The notes under the pieces are model-generated. The model ran no database searches and was not told the DNA's origin. It saw nothing but the letters and a program-made list of their open reading frames with translations. The position numbers were made by a program, and so were the translations under genes. From Methylotuvimicrobium sp. KM2 (GTDB lineage Bacteria; Pseudomonadota; Gammaproteobacteria; Methylococcales; Methylomonadaceae), in the NCBI RefSeq assembly GCF_038051925.1, contig NZ_CP150634.1, forward strand, positions 4,224,300 to 4,288,299: a stretch of 64,000 nt of DNA, written 5' to 3'. This document shows positions 36,358-46,134 of the stretch, piece after piece (the stretch's first letter is position 1; each line of letters opens with the position of its first letter).

Positions 36358-36887
36358 TATAATTGTCTTTTATATTGCCAAACTTCCCAGAGTATAGTCA
36401 TAGCCACAATGCCGATTGCCGTCAAAAGCTCTATCCAAATTGCCTGCTGCATAAATGATGTCATGACAGCGCACACGCCGAGAAAAATCCCGACCAAACT
36501 GAAACGCCAACCGATTCTGATACCGTCCAATATTGTCGATAACGATAAAATCAATAGAATGACGATACCGGCGCTTTTTTCATCGAACACATCGGTTTGC
36601 TGAATGGAAAACGCTGCCGCGACAATCAGCATCGACACGCCCCAATGCAGCGTTTGCTCTCTTAAGATATGTTTGATGTCGCTGGCTTTATGCTTCGATT
36701 GCAGCCAAGCGATAATCATTGCCGAGATCGCAAAAATGATGATCATGATCAACCAATAGACATAGCCGTCGGCTGGCGAGTAATCGGTAATACCGATACC
36801 GGTCATCGAAAGCGCCAGCAACAAAACCAGAATGCCTTCTTCGATCTGAAATTTTCGTTTTTCTGTAAAGAGCGTATCTTCGGACAT
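36357..36887 (-). CDS. Conserved hypothetical polytopic membrane protein
   Basis: 176 aa with about six predicted membrane helices (ILVLLLALSMTGIGI, VYWLIMIIIFAISAMIIAW, WGVSMLIVAAAFSI, AGIVILLILSLSTILDGI, SLVGIFLGVCAVMTSFM, IELLTAIGIVAMTIL) and short charged ends. No family is recognised. Translationally coupled to aroE, but a role in aromatic synthesis is not implied. Confidence 0.7.
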   Translation of the reverse strand: MSEDTLFTEKRKFQIEEGILVLLLALSMTGIGITDYSPADGYVYWLIMIIIFAISAMIIAWLQSKHKASDIKHILREQTLHWGVSMLIVAAAFSIQQTDVFDEKSAGIVILLILSLSTILDGIRIGWRFSLVGIFLGVCAVMTSFMQQAIWIELLTAIGIVAMTILWEVWQYKRQL

Positions 36888-36960
36888 GAGATCTCTCCGT
36901 CTGGCTTAGTGTAAGAATACAGACCCGCCTGTTAGGAAACACCCAGGCATTTGGATTTTA

Positions 36961-37285
36961 AAAAAGGCTATGTTCGCGTTAGCAGTTGAAACGGTCCTCT
37001 TTCCTACTCTAAATAAACCCATTAGGAAATAGCCAATGATTGCTTTCCGATACACTGAGCGTAGCAGAAGGTACGATTACTCGCTTGACAGGACGCCGTG
37101 AATACGTCCATGTAGGCTTGACGGCAGCTCCCTGCTGCCGACACCTGTCAATCGAGCAACCGTACCCTCCTTTCAACCATTGGCGTGATATTGAAAAAGG
37201 AAAGTTACTAAGAGTTGTATCCTTGGGTTTCATGTTGGCTTTCAGTTCATAAAGTATCAACTATTAACGCGAACATAGCCTTAAA
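36961..37285. repeat. Element with GGCTATGTTCGCGTTAA termini and shared core
   Basis: Terminal inverted repeats aaggctatgttcgcgtta and taacgcgaacatagcctt bound 325 bp. The inside has the full core in order: gattactcgcttgacaggac, gccgtgaatacgtccatgta, ggcttgacggcagctccctg, ctgccgacacctgtcaatcg, agcaaccgtacc. Left-end and right-end remnants of the same element occur at 1317 and at about 58445-58490. Confidence 0.85.
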
Positions 37286-37378
37286 AAAGCGATTACCATG
37301 GGAAACTGAAGATAACGAAAATACTGCTTTTGCGTTCTTCATTACGAACAGTCAAGGCAAAAAACTTTTCGTCCCGAT

Positions 37379-38401
<1,023 letters not shown>

Positions 38402-38573
38402 TTAATCTCGTTTGCCGTGCGCCAAGGGGGGCCGTATCTTGCAAAATAGTTCCTGCAAGATATACATCGATCCGACAATATTAGCACGCTTCCGACACCC
38501 TAAACCATGTCTTCCTTAACCGATAAAGACTCGGACATGTGTTTGCACATAAGTCTAAGAACTTGAGGTCATT

Positions 38574-39227
38574 ATGAAAACAACACAATACCAACGCATT
38601 TTTCTGTTGGCAATATTGAGCTTTTTTGTAAGCATTAGTACATTGAACAAAGCCATTGCCGCCGAATTATTATTGCCCCAACAAGCGATTGCCGAAGCTT
38701 CCGACAAACTAAAGGAAAAAATGCAAAATCCCGAATTTATAAAGGATTTTGCACAAATAACGGATTTTGTTGAATCGGCGATTTATCCCCATGTCGACTT
38801 TAATCGAATTTCGGCATTGGTACTCGGAAAATACTGGCGGGACGCCACGCCGGAAGAAAGAGCTCAATTCAATAATGAATTCCGAAACCTGTTAGTCAGA
38901 ACTTATTCTCGCGCGTTTGTCGAATTCAAGGACTGGTCGGTGCGCTTCTTACCTTTAAAAATGGAATCGGATGCGAGTAAAGTCATCGTTAAAACAGAAA
39001 TATTGCAACCGGGTATTCAGCCAATCGCTGTAGACTACAGAATGGTATTGATCAAAGGAAAATGGAAAGCTTACGACATCCTGATCGAAGGCGTCAGCTT
39101 GGTCACGAACTATCGCACGACATTCAATAATGAAATCAGAAATAGCGGTTCGTTGTCAGCGGTTATCGAAACATTGAAAACAAGAAATGCCGAAGCTTTG
39201 TCCAAAAACTCGTCGCATAATTCATAA
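38574..39227 (+). CDS. MlaC-like periplasmic phospholipid-binding protein
   Basis: 217 aa, with GAGG seven bases or so upstream of ATG 38574. A signal peptide (IFLLAILSFFVSISTLNKAIAA) precedes a Tol_Tol_Ttg2/MlaC domain with FVESAIYPHVDFNRISALVL, GKYWRDATPEERAQFNNEFR, LLVRTYSRAF and YDILIEGVSLVTNYR. MlaC shuttles phospholipids between the outer and inner membranes. The other mla genes are not adjacent, unlike in E. coli, so it may be a stand-alone paralogue. A hairpin follows the stop. Confidence 0.88.
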   Translation: MKTTQYQRIFLLAILSFFVSISTLNKAIAAELLLPQQAIAEASDKLKEKMQNPEFIKDFAQITDFVESAIYPHVDFNRISALVLGKYWRDATPEERAQFNNEFRNLLVRTYSRAFVEFKDWSVRFLPLKMESDASKVIVKTEILQPGIQPIAVDYRMVLIKGKWKAYDILIEGVSLVTNYRTTFNNEIRNSGSLSAVIETLKTRNAEALSKNSSHNS

Positions 39228-39246
39228 TTTATCGCACCGTCGCTAT

Positions 39247-39272
39247 GCGCGCTCTAGCTCGACAGAGCGCGC
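39247..39272 (+). terminator. GC-rich hairpin after the MlaC-like gene
   Basis: Stem gcgcgctct / agagcgcgc (9 bp) with an 8-base loop, 20 bp after the stop codon. No T run follows, so it may be a weak terminator or a stability hairpin. Confidence 0.4.
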
Positions 39273-39322
39273 CTCATCCCAGCAACAACTCATAATTTTG
39301 CCTGCACTAACCCAATCCCTAG

Positions 39323-40054
39323 ATGAATTTTAAAAAAGATTCACTATACGCTCACCCTGTCGAATCCCTAGAGGGCTTCCAATTCGACGCTGCGGTAACA
39401 GCCGTATTTCCCGACATGATTCAACGCTCCGTTCCCGGCTACCGTTCCATTATATCGGCTATCGGTTTGTTGGCAGGGCGCTTCGCACAAGCCAATAGTC
39501 TTTGCTATGACCTAGGCTGCTCGCTTGGTGCGGCAACGTTGGCAATGCGACATCAAATCGAAGCGCATGACTGCCGCATTGTTGCTGTAGATAATTCGGA
39601 AGCGATGATCGAGCGCTTTAAAATAATATTGGCGAATGATAGCTCTCCAATCGAAGTCGAAACCCGTTGCGAAGATATCCGCGAAACGCGTCTGGAAAAC
39701 GCATCGGTTGTGGTCTTGAACTTCACTTTACAATTCATTCCTATTGAAGACCGAAACGAATTTCTCAGCAACATCTATAAGGCCTTATTACCGGGCGGCA
39801 TTTTAATTTTGTCCGAGAAACTAAAATTCGACGATCCTCGCCAACAGCAATTGCAAACCGAAATGCATCACGCGTTTAAAAAAGCGCAAGGATACAGCGA
39901 CTTGGAAATCAGCCAAAAGCGGACCGCATTGGAAAACGTATTGATTCCCGAAACTTTTGCTTGCCACCGCCAACGCTTACTGAAAGCAGGCTTCAATAGC
40001 GCCGAAGTCTGGTTTCAATATTTCAATTTCGCTTCGATAATCGCTCTCAAATGA
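39323..40054 (+). CDS. cmoA: Carboxy-S-adenosyl-L-methionine synthase CmoA
   Basis: 243 aa. Class I methyltransferase fold with CYDLGCSLGAATLAM as the SAM loop, then VAVDNSEAMIERFK, VVLNFTLQFIPIEDR and LILSEKLKFDD, characteristic of CmoA. It makes carboxy-SAM from SAM and prephenate for wobble uridine modification of tRNA. Its stop overlaps the cmoB start (ATGA), so the two are coupled. Confidence 0.95.
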   Translation: MNFKKDSLYAHPVESLEGFQFDAAVTAVFPDMIQRSVPGYRSIISAIGLLAGRFAQANSLCYDLGCSLGAATLAMRHQIEAHDCRIVAVDNSEAMIERFKIILANDSSPIEVETRCEDIRETRLENASVVVLNFTLQFIPIEDRNEFLSNIYKALLPGGILILSEKLKFDDPRQQQLQTEMHHAFKKAQGYSDLEISQKRTALENVLIPETFACHRQRLLKAGFNSAEVWFQYFNFASIIALK

Positions 40055-41025
40055 TTGATTATCAAATCCTTTACCAAACGCTAAGTGACCATGGCGCGGA
40101 CGTCTGGGCAGACATCCTGCCGGAACAGTTACAAGCGGCATTCAACCCGGCTCGTCACGGCCAACTAACTCGCTGGCTCCAAACCATAGATGACTTGCCC
40201 GAACTCTCGCCTTCGCAACGCGTTTTTAATGAAGACACCGTCAAAATCGGCACTGCTAGCGATTTAGCCGATATTTCCCCCGAGGAATTAACAGCCTTAT
40301 TAAAAACATTCAGCCCTTGGCGAAAAGGACCTTACGACTTATTCGGCATTGATATCAATACGGAATGGCGCTCCGACTGGAAATGGAATCGATTGAAAGC
40401 CCATATCAGTCCACTAAAAAAGCGTTTGGTGCTCGATGTAGGCTGCGGAAACGGCTATCATGGCTGGAGAATGCTCGGCGCCGGCGCGGACCTTGTGGTC
40501 GGTATCGATCCGTTGATGTTAAATGTGATGCAGTTTCACCTCATCAAAAAACTGGCCGGTGACGCGCGGCACTTCGTGTTGCCGATGGGCATCGAACAAA
40601 TACCGAATGGTTTAAAAGCTTTCGACACGGTGTTTTCCATGGGCGTACTCTATCATCGCCGCTCGCCGATCGATCACTTGTTGGAATTAAAAGATTGCCT
40701 TAGGTCCGGAGGCGAATTGATTCTCGAATCGCTGGTCGTCGACGGCGGCGGACCGAATGAGGTATTGCTGCCGGAGCACCGCTATGCTCATATGCGCAAT
40801 GTTTGGTTTATACCTAGCTGTGAAGCATTGCAAGGATGGCTGAAACGCTGCGGTTTCAGCAACATTAGACTGGTTGATGTCACGGTAACAACCACGGAAG
40901 AACAACGCAGCACCGACTGGATGGATTTTAAATCTCTCAAGGATTTTCTCGACCCAAACGACCCGAACTTGACGCTAGAAGGCTACCCAGCACCCAAACG
41001 GGCTATTTTCATAGCGGAAAAATAA
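40051..41025 (+). CDS. cmoB: tRNA U34 carboxymethyltransferase CmoB
   Basis: 324 aa, typical length. FSPWRKGPYDLFGIDINTEW and WRSDWKWNRL are family signatures; the SAM loop is LDVGCGNGYHGWRM, then GIDPLMLNVMQF, SMGVLYHRRSP and a C-terminal FSNIRLVDVTVTTTEEQRS. It uses carboxy-SAM to make 5-carboxymethoxyuridine at position 34 of tRNAs. Operon with cmoA. Confidence 0.96.
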   Translation: MIDYQILYQTLSDHGADVWADILPEQLQAAFNPARHGQLTRWLQTIDDLPELSPSQRVFNEDTVKIGTASDLADISPEELTALLKTFSPWRKGPYDLFGIDINTEWRSDWKWNRLKAHISPLKKRLVLDVGCGNGYHGWRMLGAGADLVVGIDPLMLNVMQFHLIKKLAGDARHFVLPMGIEQIPNGLKAFDTVFSMGVLYHRRSPIDHLLELKDCLRSGGELILESLVVDGGGPNEVLLPEHRYAHMRNVWFIPSCEALQGWLKRCGFSNIRLVDVTVTTTEEQRSTDWMDFKSLKDFLDPNDPNLTLEGYPAPKRAIFIAEK

Positions 41026-41070
41026 CCGGTTAACTAATTGCCCTTATTCGTGAAGAATCATTCAACCTAA

Positions 41071-41335
41071 CGACCATCAAGGCCCAACCATCGCCCCGGC
41101 AAATGAAAGTGCGTGGCGGTGGCCGGGTTCGCTCCTTCCCAAGCTCGGCTTGGGAAGGCAGTCTCGGAAGCTCTGCTTCCCGTGACGGCAAGCGGAGCTT
41201 GCGGAATCGTTTCCCAAGCAGAGCTTAGGAAACAGCGAGAGCCGGCGGTATTCTGCTGCGGGCCATTGTGTTGGCCGCCCAAGAACTTTCACAGTAACAC
41301 TCATGAAAGCCTGGCAACCGCCCCAGTAAATGAAA
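41071..41335. repeat. Variant of the ATGAAGG...CTTTCACAGTAA repeat
   Basis: Left end cgaccatcaaggcccaacc then atcgccccggcaaatgaaag; right end caagaactttcacagtaac then actcatgaaagcctggc. The interior differs from the other copies: cttcccaagctcggcttgg, ggaagctctgcttcccgtg and gtttcccaagcagagctta hairpins replace the usual core. This shows that the arms can carry different centres. Confidence 0.7.
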
Positions 41336-41390
41336 GCGCTAGGCGTTTAAGGAGAATAGAGAAAGAGCGAAGCCAGTCGACGATCGAATC

Positions 41391-41474
41391 TTTCATCTTT
41401 CATCTTTCATCTTTCATCTTTCATCTTTCATCTTTCATCTTTCCAAGCTTACCGCTTACCGCTTACCGCTTACC
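41391..41474. repeat. (TTTCATC)n and (TTACCGC)n heptanucleotide arrays
   Basis: About seven and a half units of tttcatc (41391-41443) are followed, after a six-base gap, by nearly four units of ttaccgc (41449-41474). Two different 7-bp units stand side by side between cmoB and the end of the TetR gene. Confidence 0.9.
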
Positions 41475-41519
41475 AAGCCATTATCGACCGGCAACGTTAC
41501 CATGCCGAATGTTTGGATG

Positions 41520-42119
41520 CTATTTCTTACAAATAACACTCCAAGCAGCCAGCCAAACTTGCGACTGATAAGCATCGACATCTTTCGGAAGGGATCCGCT
41601 CAGCGCCATACGAAGTGTTTGGTTGATAATGCCGAAAAAATAGGTATACGCCAAAATCGGCTCGATATTTTTGATTTCCTCAGCCTTAATACCGGCCTGA
41701 AGGATTTTTATGATCTTGATGAAGGGCGGCGTTTCCATGAAGGGCTTTTGCTCGGGCAAGAATTCGCGAACTTTAATGACTAACAGGAACTGCATCACAT
41801 CAGGCGCTTCCTGAGTTAACCTAAACAAAAGACCGACAACTTCGCGCAATTGCTCGGAAGGCTTGGCATTTCGGCGTCGAATGTCATCGATCGAGATACT
41901 CAAGCTATCGATGATATTCGCATATAAGGCTTCGGCTACCGCTTGCTTGTTTTTGAAACATTGATACAGACCACTGGTGGTCTTGATGCCGGCCGCTTCG
42001 GCAATATCTCCGAGAGACGTATTGAAATACCCCTTCTCGGCGAAAAGCTTTAATGCCGCCAAGAGAATTTCATCCTGAGTGTCCAATTTATTTTTGTTAT
42101 TTTCTATTTCCTTTTCCAT
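41520..42119 (-). CDS. TetR-family transcriptional regulator
   Basis: 199 aa from ATG 42119; a GTG two codons upstream is possible. N-terminal helix-turn-helix: ILLAALKLFAEKGYFNTSL, GDIAEAAGIKTTSGLYQCF, KNKQAVAEALY, followed by a helical ligand domain. The ligand and targets are unknown. It is preceded by a 430-bp intergenic region (42120-42549) with no recognisable gene; the only feature there is a decayed tatacccatcgcaaatcaaa repeat arm near 42396. Confidence 0.88.
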   Translation of the reverse strand: MEKEIENNKNKLDTQDEILLAALKLFAEKGYFNTSLGDIAEAAGIKTTSGLYQCFKNKQAVAEALYANIIDSLSISIDDIRRRNAKPSEQLREVVGLLFRLTQEAPDVMQFLLVIKVREFLPEQKPFMETPPFIKIIKILQAGIKAEEIKNIEPILAYTYFFGIINQTLRMALSGSLPKDVDAYQSQVWLAAWSVICKK

Positions 42120-42549
42120 TTTCACTTTTTACAGCAATATCATTATGCTGCCTTTATAAAGTTAATGATTCGTATCGTTTCGGCAATTCGTTCGAGAACC
42201 TGCGGGGCATGGCAAGGCTGATTAATCCCGATATTACTTACCGAAAAGTTACATAAAATTCTGAGCACTTCAAACGACCCTGTTTGCGATTATTATGACT
42301 ATGTACTTCATCGACGCTTAAAGAAAAATCATCGATAAACTGCATCGGAAACCGTCACTCGAGAGCAGACGAAAAAGCAGTCGTTAAGTTTATATACCCA
42401 TCGCAAATCAAAATACGCCAAAAAACTTCGAAGACGGCTGTTCGAATTATCATATCCCATACGAAGATAAGGTTTTGAATTAAACATCAAACAATTGTTT
42501 ATTACAACATTCTAGTTTCGATCCGCTACATTAATAGCTAACAGATTTT

Positions 42550-43113
42550 TTAACCTTCTCCAAACACACTCCATGCGGCTTTCAAATAATTAATCATCGA
42601 CCATAACGTCAATATCGCCGCCAGATACAGCAACACATATCCGGATGTCTTAACGGGTATACCGATGACATCCTGGCCGTACAATAAAAACCCGATCGCG
42701 GTCATTTGCGCGGTGGTTTTCCATTTCCCCAATTGCGAAACTTTGACTTTAGCGCGCTGCCCCAATTCCGCCATCCATTCGCGTAACGATGCAATAGTAA
42801 TTTCGCGTCCGATAATAATCGCCGCGGGCAAGGCTAAATAAGGCGAACCGTCTTGTTGCACAATCAAAACCAGTACGATCGCCACCATCAATTTATCCGC
42901 AACCGGATCCAAAAAAGCACCGAACGGAGTTTCCAAGCTCATCTTACGAGCCAAATAACCATCCAACCAATCAGTGATACCGGCCAAAATAAAAATGATT
43001 GTCGAAGCTAAGTTTGCATATTCCCAAGGCAGATAAAACACCACTGCAAGCAACGGAATTAAAAAAATTCTCAGCAAAGTCAGATAGGTCGGAAGATTAA
43101 ATTTAATGGCCAT
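42550..43113 (-). CDS. pgsA: CDP-diacylglycerol-glycerol-3-phosphate 3-phosphatidyltransferase
   Basis: 187 aa from ATG 43113 (MAIKFNLPTYLTLLRIFLI), overlapping the end of uvrC by 11 bp; the longer frame lies inside uvrC. CDP-alcohol phosphotransferase motif D-G-x2-A-R-x8-G-x3-D-x3-D is seen as WLDGYLARKMSLETPFGAFLDPVADK. It makes phosphatidylglycerol phosphate at the inner membrane. The uvrC-pgsA order is standard in gammaproteobacteria. Confidence 0.95.
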   Translation of the reverse strand: MAIKFNLPTYLTLLRIFLIPLLAVVFYLPWEYANLASTIIFILAGITDWLDGYLARKMSLETPFGAFLDPVADKLMVAIVLVLIVQQDGSPYLALPAAIIIGREITIASLREWMAELGQRAKVKVSQLGKWKTTAQMTAIGFLLYGQDVIGIPVKTSGYVLLYLAAILTLWSMINYLKAAWSVFGEG

Positions 43114-44944
43114 TTGGGTTATGAAATTGTTCGTAAATTCGTTGCGCCAAGTCCTTACTAATGCCTGCCACACTCGCCAAAGCATCCGCGCTAGCACCGG
43201 CAACGCCTTGCAAACCGCCGAATTGTTTTAATAATAATTGTCGGCGTTTCGGCCCCAACCCTGGAATATCCTCCAAAACGGATTGTTTTTTGGTCTTACC
43301 TCGCCGCTGCCGGTGCCCGGTAATCGCAAATCGGTGTGCTTCGTCGCGAATATGTTGAATCAACAACAACCCCGAAGCACCGGGAGTGACATCCAAAGGC
43401 TGTGACTGATCGGTCAACAGTAGTTTTTCCATACCGGCTTTCCTATCCGGACCTTTGGAAACGCCGACTATCATAACATTGTTTATCTCTAAATCCGCCA
43501 ATGCCTTTTTCGCTTCGGCAACTTGCCCTTTTCCACCATCGATAAACAAAATATCGGGAGCCTCGTGTTCGCCTTGCTTGAGCCGTTTATAACGCCGGCT
43601 AACCGCCTGATGAATTGCCGCATAATCGTCACCGGGCGTCACACCCTCGATGTTGAAACGCCGATAAGCCGATTTTACCGGCCCTTCCCTGTCGAACACA
43701 ACACATGAGGCTACAGTTTGATCGCCTTGGGTATGACTAATATCGAAGCATTCGAGACGCTTCGGCAATTCCCGGCAACCCAACTCTTCCTGAAGACTCA
43801 AAAAACGCGCATAAATACCTTGCCGGTCGGCCAATTTACTTTGCAGCGAATGCTCGGCATTGGCCAATGTCATTTGCAGCCACTTTTGGCGTTCACCGCG
43901 TACCTTGGACGTAATTGTAACGGCATGTTTGGCATAAGCTGCCAAAACTTCAGCCAGCAAGCCGACTTCTTCCGGCTCGTGACTGACGATCAATTCATAG
44001 GGCACCGTCTTGTCGAGATAATATTGTGCGATAAACGCCTGCAAAATTTTGCCGGGCTCATCTTGATCGGACAATTTCGGAAAAAACAATTTATTGCCGA
44101 GATTCTGCCCCTTGCGAATAAAAAACACCTGAACGCATGCGACACCGGCTCGCGTAGCACAGGCAACGATATCGACATCGCCCCGCTCGCCATGCACAAA
44201 ATGTTTTTCCAGAATCAATCGCAAACGCGCAATTTGATCCCGAAAACCCGCCGCTTTTTCGAAATCCAAGGCCGCCGAAGCATTTTCCATTTTTTCGATC
44301 AAACGACCAATCAATAAATCGCCGTTGCCTTCCAAAAACAAAATACTATTTTCGACATCGACCGCATAATTGCTTGTATCGATCAAATCGACACACGGCG
44401 CGGTGCAGCGTTTGATTTGATGCTGTAAACAGGGGCGCGTTCGATTGCGATAATAAGAATCTTCGCATTGCCGAACCGGAAATATTTTTTGCAATAATTT
44501 CAGTGTTTCCTTGACCGCGCCTGCGCTCGGATAAGGACCGAAATATTGCCCCTTCTTCTTTTTCGCGCCTCGATGAAAAGTAATACGCGGAAAATCCTGC
44601 TCGGTGGAAATAAAGATATAAGGATAGGATTTATCGTCCCGCAAACAAATGTTGTAGCGGGGCATGAAACGCTTGACCAGTTGGCTTTCGAGCAACAAGG
44701 CTTCGCCTTCGGAATTCGTCACCATCACTTCGATCGACGCCAACTGCGCGATCATCGCCTGCTGTTTCGGCGATGCGGTTTGCGTCCGAAAGTAACTCGA
44801 TACGCGGTTCTTGAGGTTTTTAGCCTTTCCGATATAAATGATTTCGCCTTTTTCATTCAGCATTTTATAAATCCCCGGCCGACCGGTCAGGGTTTTCAAA
44901 AAGGCGGCTACATCAAATTCGGCAACAGGCACAACAACACTCAA
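43103..44944 (-). CDS. uvrC: Excinuclease ABC subunit C
   Basis: 613 aa. GIY-YIG nuclease domain at the start (RPGIYKML, EIIYIGKAKNLKNRVSSYF), a UVR motif near residues 205-240 (LIGRLIEKMENASAALDFEKAAGFRDQI region), the RNase H-like nuclease (CFDISHTQGDQTVASCVVF) and a C-terminal double helix-hairpin-helix (LEDIPGLGPKRRQLLLKQFG). It makes both incisions in nucleotide excision repair. The start is uncertain: a TTG at 44944 overlaps the upstream stop, and GTGs at 44938-44929 are alternatives. Confidence 0.95.
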   Translation of the reverse strand: MSVVVPVAEFDVAAFLKTLTGRPGIYKMLNEKGEIIYIGKAKNLKNRVSSYFRTQTASPKQQAMIAQLASIEVMVTNSEGEALLLESQLVKRFMPRYNICLRDDKSYPYIFISTEQDFPRITFHRGAKKKKGQYFGPYPSAGAVKETLKLLQKIFPVRQCEDSYYRNRTRPCLQHQIKRCTAPCVDLIDTSNYAVDVENSILFLEGNGDLLIGRLIEKMENASAALDFEKAAGFRDQIARLRLILEKHFVHGERGDVDIVACATRAGVACVQVFFIRKGQNLGNKLFFPKLSDQDEPGKILQAFIAQYYLDKTVPYELIVSHEPEEVGLLAEVLAAYAKHAVTITSKVRGERQKWLQMTLANAEHSLQSKLADRQGIYARFLSLQEELGCRELPKRLECFDISHTQGDQTVASCVVFDREGPVKSAYRRFNIEGVTPGDDYAAIHQAVSRRYKRLKQGEHEAPDILFIDGGKGQVAEAKKALADLEINNVMIVGVSKGPDRKAGMEKLLLTDQSQPLDVTPGASGLLLIQHIRDEAHRFAITGHRQRRGKTKKQSVLEDIPGLGPKRRQLLLKQFGGLQGVAGASADALASVAGISKDLAQRIYEQFHNPNGH

Positions 44945-45582
44945 TGATCGAACAGCCCGGCAATTCGGCGAAAAACATCGTGAAACATTTCCTCGGTCAA
45001 ACGCTTGGTTTGCACGTTATAACGGCTGGAATGATAAGAATCAACCAGATATCGCGAATTAGGCAAACGATGCAAGCGATTATGGCCGAACGGTGCATCT
45101 TTTAATTTTAAACCACAGGCTTTCAAGACGGCCTGATGCGCGATACTGCCCAGCGCCAGAATGACCGTTCCTTCAGGCATTTGCGCTATTTCGGCGTTTA
45201 AATATCGATTGCAGGTATTGATTTCCAAACCGGTCGGTTTATTTTGCGGCGGCAGGCATTTAACGGCATTGGTGATGCGGCAAGCGGTTAAAACCAAGCC
45301 ATCCTTTTGGCCTTCAGAAATGGGACGATTACTGTAACCGAATTGATATAACGCTTGGTACAACAAGATTCCGGCATAATCGCCGGTAAACGGGCGCCCC
45401 GTAGCATTCGCGCCATGCATGCCCGGCGCCAACCCGACCACCAACAATTTCGGTTGTTCGTCGCCGAAAGGGGCGACCGGTCGGGCATGATAATCGGGAT
45501 ACTTGCGTTTCACCTCGCACAAAAAATCGTCCAAGCGTCCGCAGTCCCTGCACTCTTGATTAAAAATTTCGTTAGCAGACAT
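44941..45582 (-). CDS. Uracil-DNA glycosylase, family 5 (UdgB-like)
   Basis: 213 aa. Motif LLVVGLAPGMHGANATGRPF followed by TGDYAG is that of UDG family 5, in which Ala replaces the catalytic Asp/Asn of other families; the second motif is VDSYHSSRYN near the end. The N-terminal Cys pair (CRDCGRL) and C-x-ITNAVKC are likely iron-sulfur ligands. It removes uracil and hypoxanthine from DNA. Overlaps the start of uvrC, giving a DNA-repair operon with pgsA. Confidence 0.88.
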   Translation of the reverse strand: MSANEIFNQECRDCGRLDDFLCEVKRKYPDYHARPVAPFGDEQPKLLVVGLAPGMHGANATGRPFTGDYAGILLYQALYQFGYSNRPISEGQKDGLVLTACRITNAVKCLPPQNKPTGLEINTCNRYLNAEIAQMPEGTVILALGSIAHQAVLKACGLKLKDAPFGHNRLHRLPNSRYLVDSYHSSRYNVQTKRLTEEMFHDVFRRIAGLFDH

Positions 45583-45629
45583 CGGTTTGATTTAATAAAA
45601 AGCGGGCATTTCACCGAACGCTCATGAGG

Positions 45630-46030
45630 GTTTGACAATCGCCTCGGCAAATGAAAGTTCTCTGGTGGCGGAGGGCGCGATGTAACTATTCAGTCCCCCG
45701 GAAATTAGCGTTCCCACGCTCTGCGCTCATCGTTATACATAAGTCAAAAATTACTGTTTTGTAATCTTAGCTAATGAGGCTTCGATACCATTTTTTGTCG
45801 CCCAACGTTCCCGACTTCGAAATCGCGATCTGGGGATCGCTCCCACAGAGCATCCGCCCCCTTGTGGGAGCGACGCCTTCGCCGCGATTTCGAAGCCACT
45901 GATGTTCAATATCCGCAGATTTATCAAACAGCACCGTTTCCAGGTATACGACGAACTCTGTTTAGCAAGTTTACCGATACTTGTGTATAACGGCGAGCTC
46001 TCTGCGTGGGAATGATAGGGGGGTGTGAAA
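45630..46030. repeat. Partial CTTTCACAGTAA-type arm followed by the large composite repeat, copy 3
   Basis: 45630-45690 has ctcatgagggtttgacaatcg and ctcggcaaatgaaagttc but is cut short after gagggcgcg. 45706-46030 then shows modules of the composite: gcgttcccacgctctgcgc, tcatcgttatacataagtc, gaggcttcgataccatttt, gcgatctggggatcgctccc, gtgggagcgacgccttcg, gatttatcaaacagcaccg, cttgtgtataacggcgag, ctgcgtgggaatgatag. Mostly the inverse order of 22482-22908. 46031-46134 is unassigned. Confidence 0.7.
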
Positions 46031-46134
46031 ATTACCCGGCGATAGGTCGAGCCGGAACCCAGACATTCTATTTTTCGATTGAAAAATTCATGGTACTACA
46101 GAGCGACGCACTATTTTAAACATCGCCGATTGTC

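Noticed and set aside
41391-41474. Possible CRISPR-like array
   Set aside because: Uniform 7-bp tandem units without spacers; no cas genes in the window.
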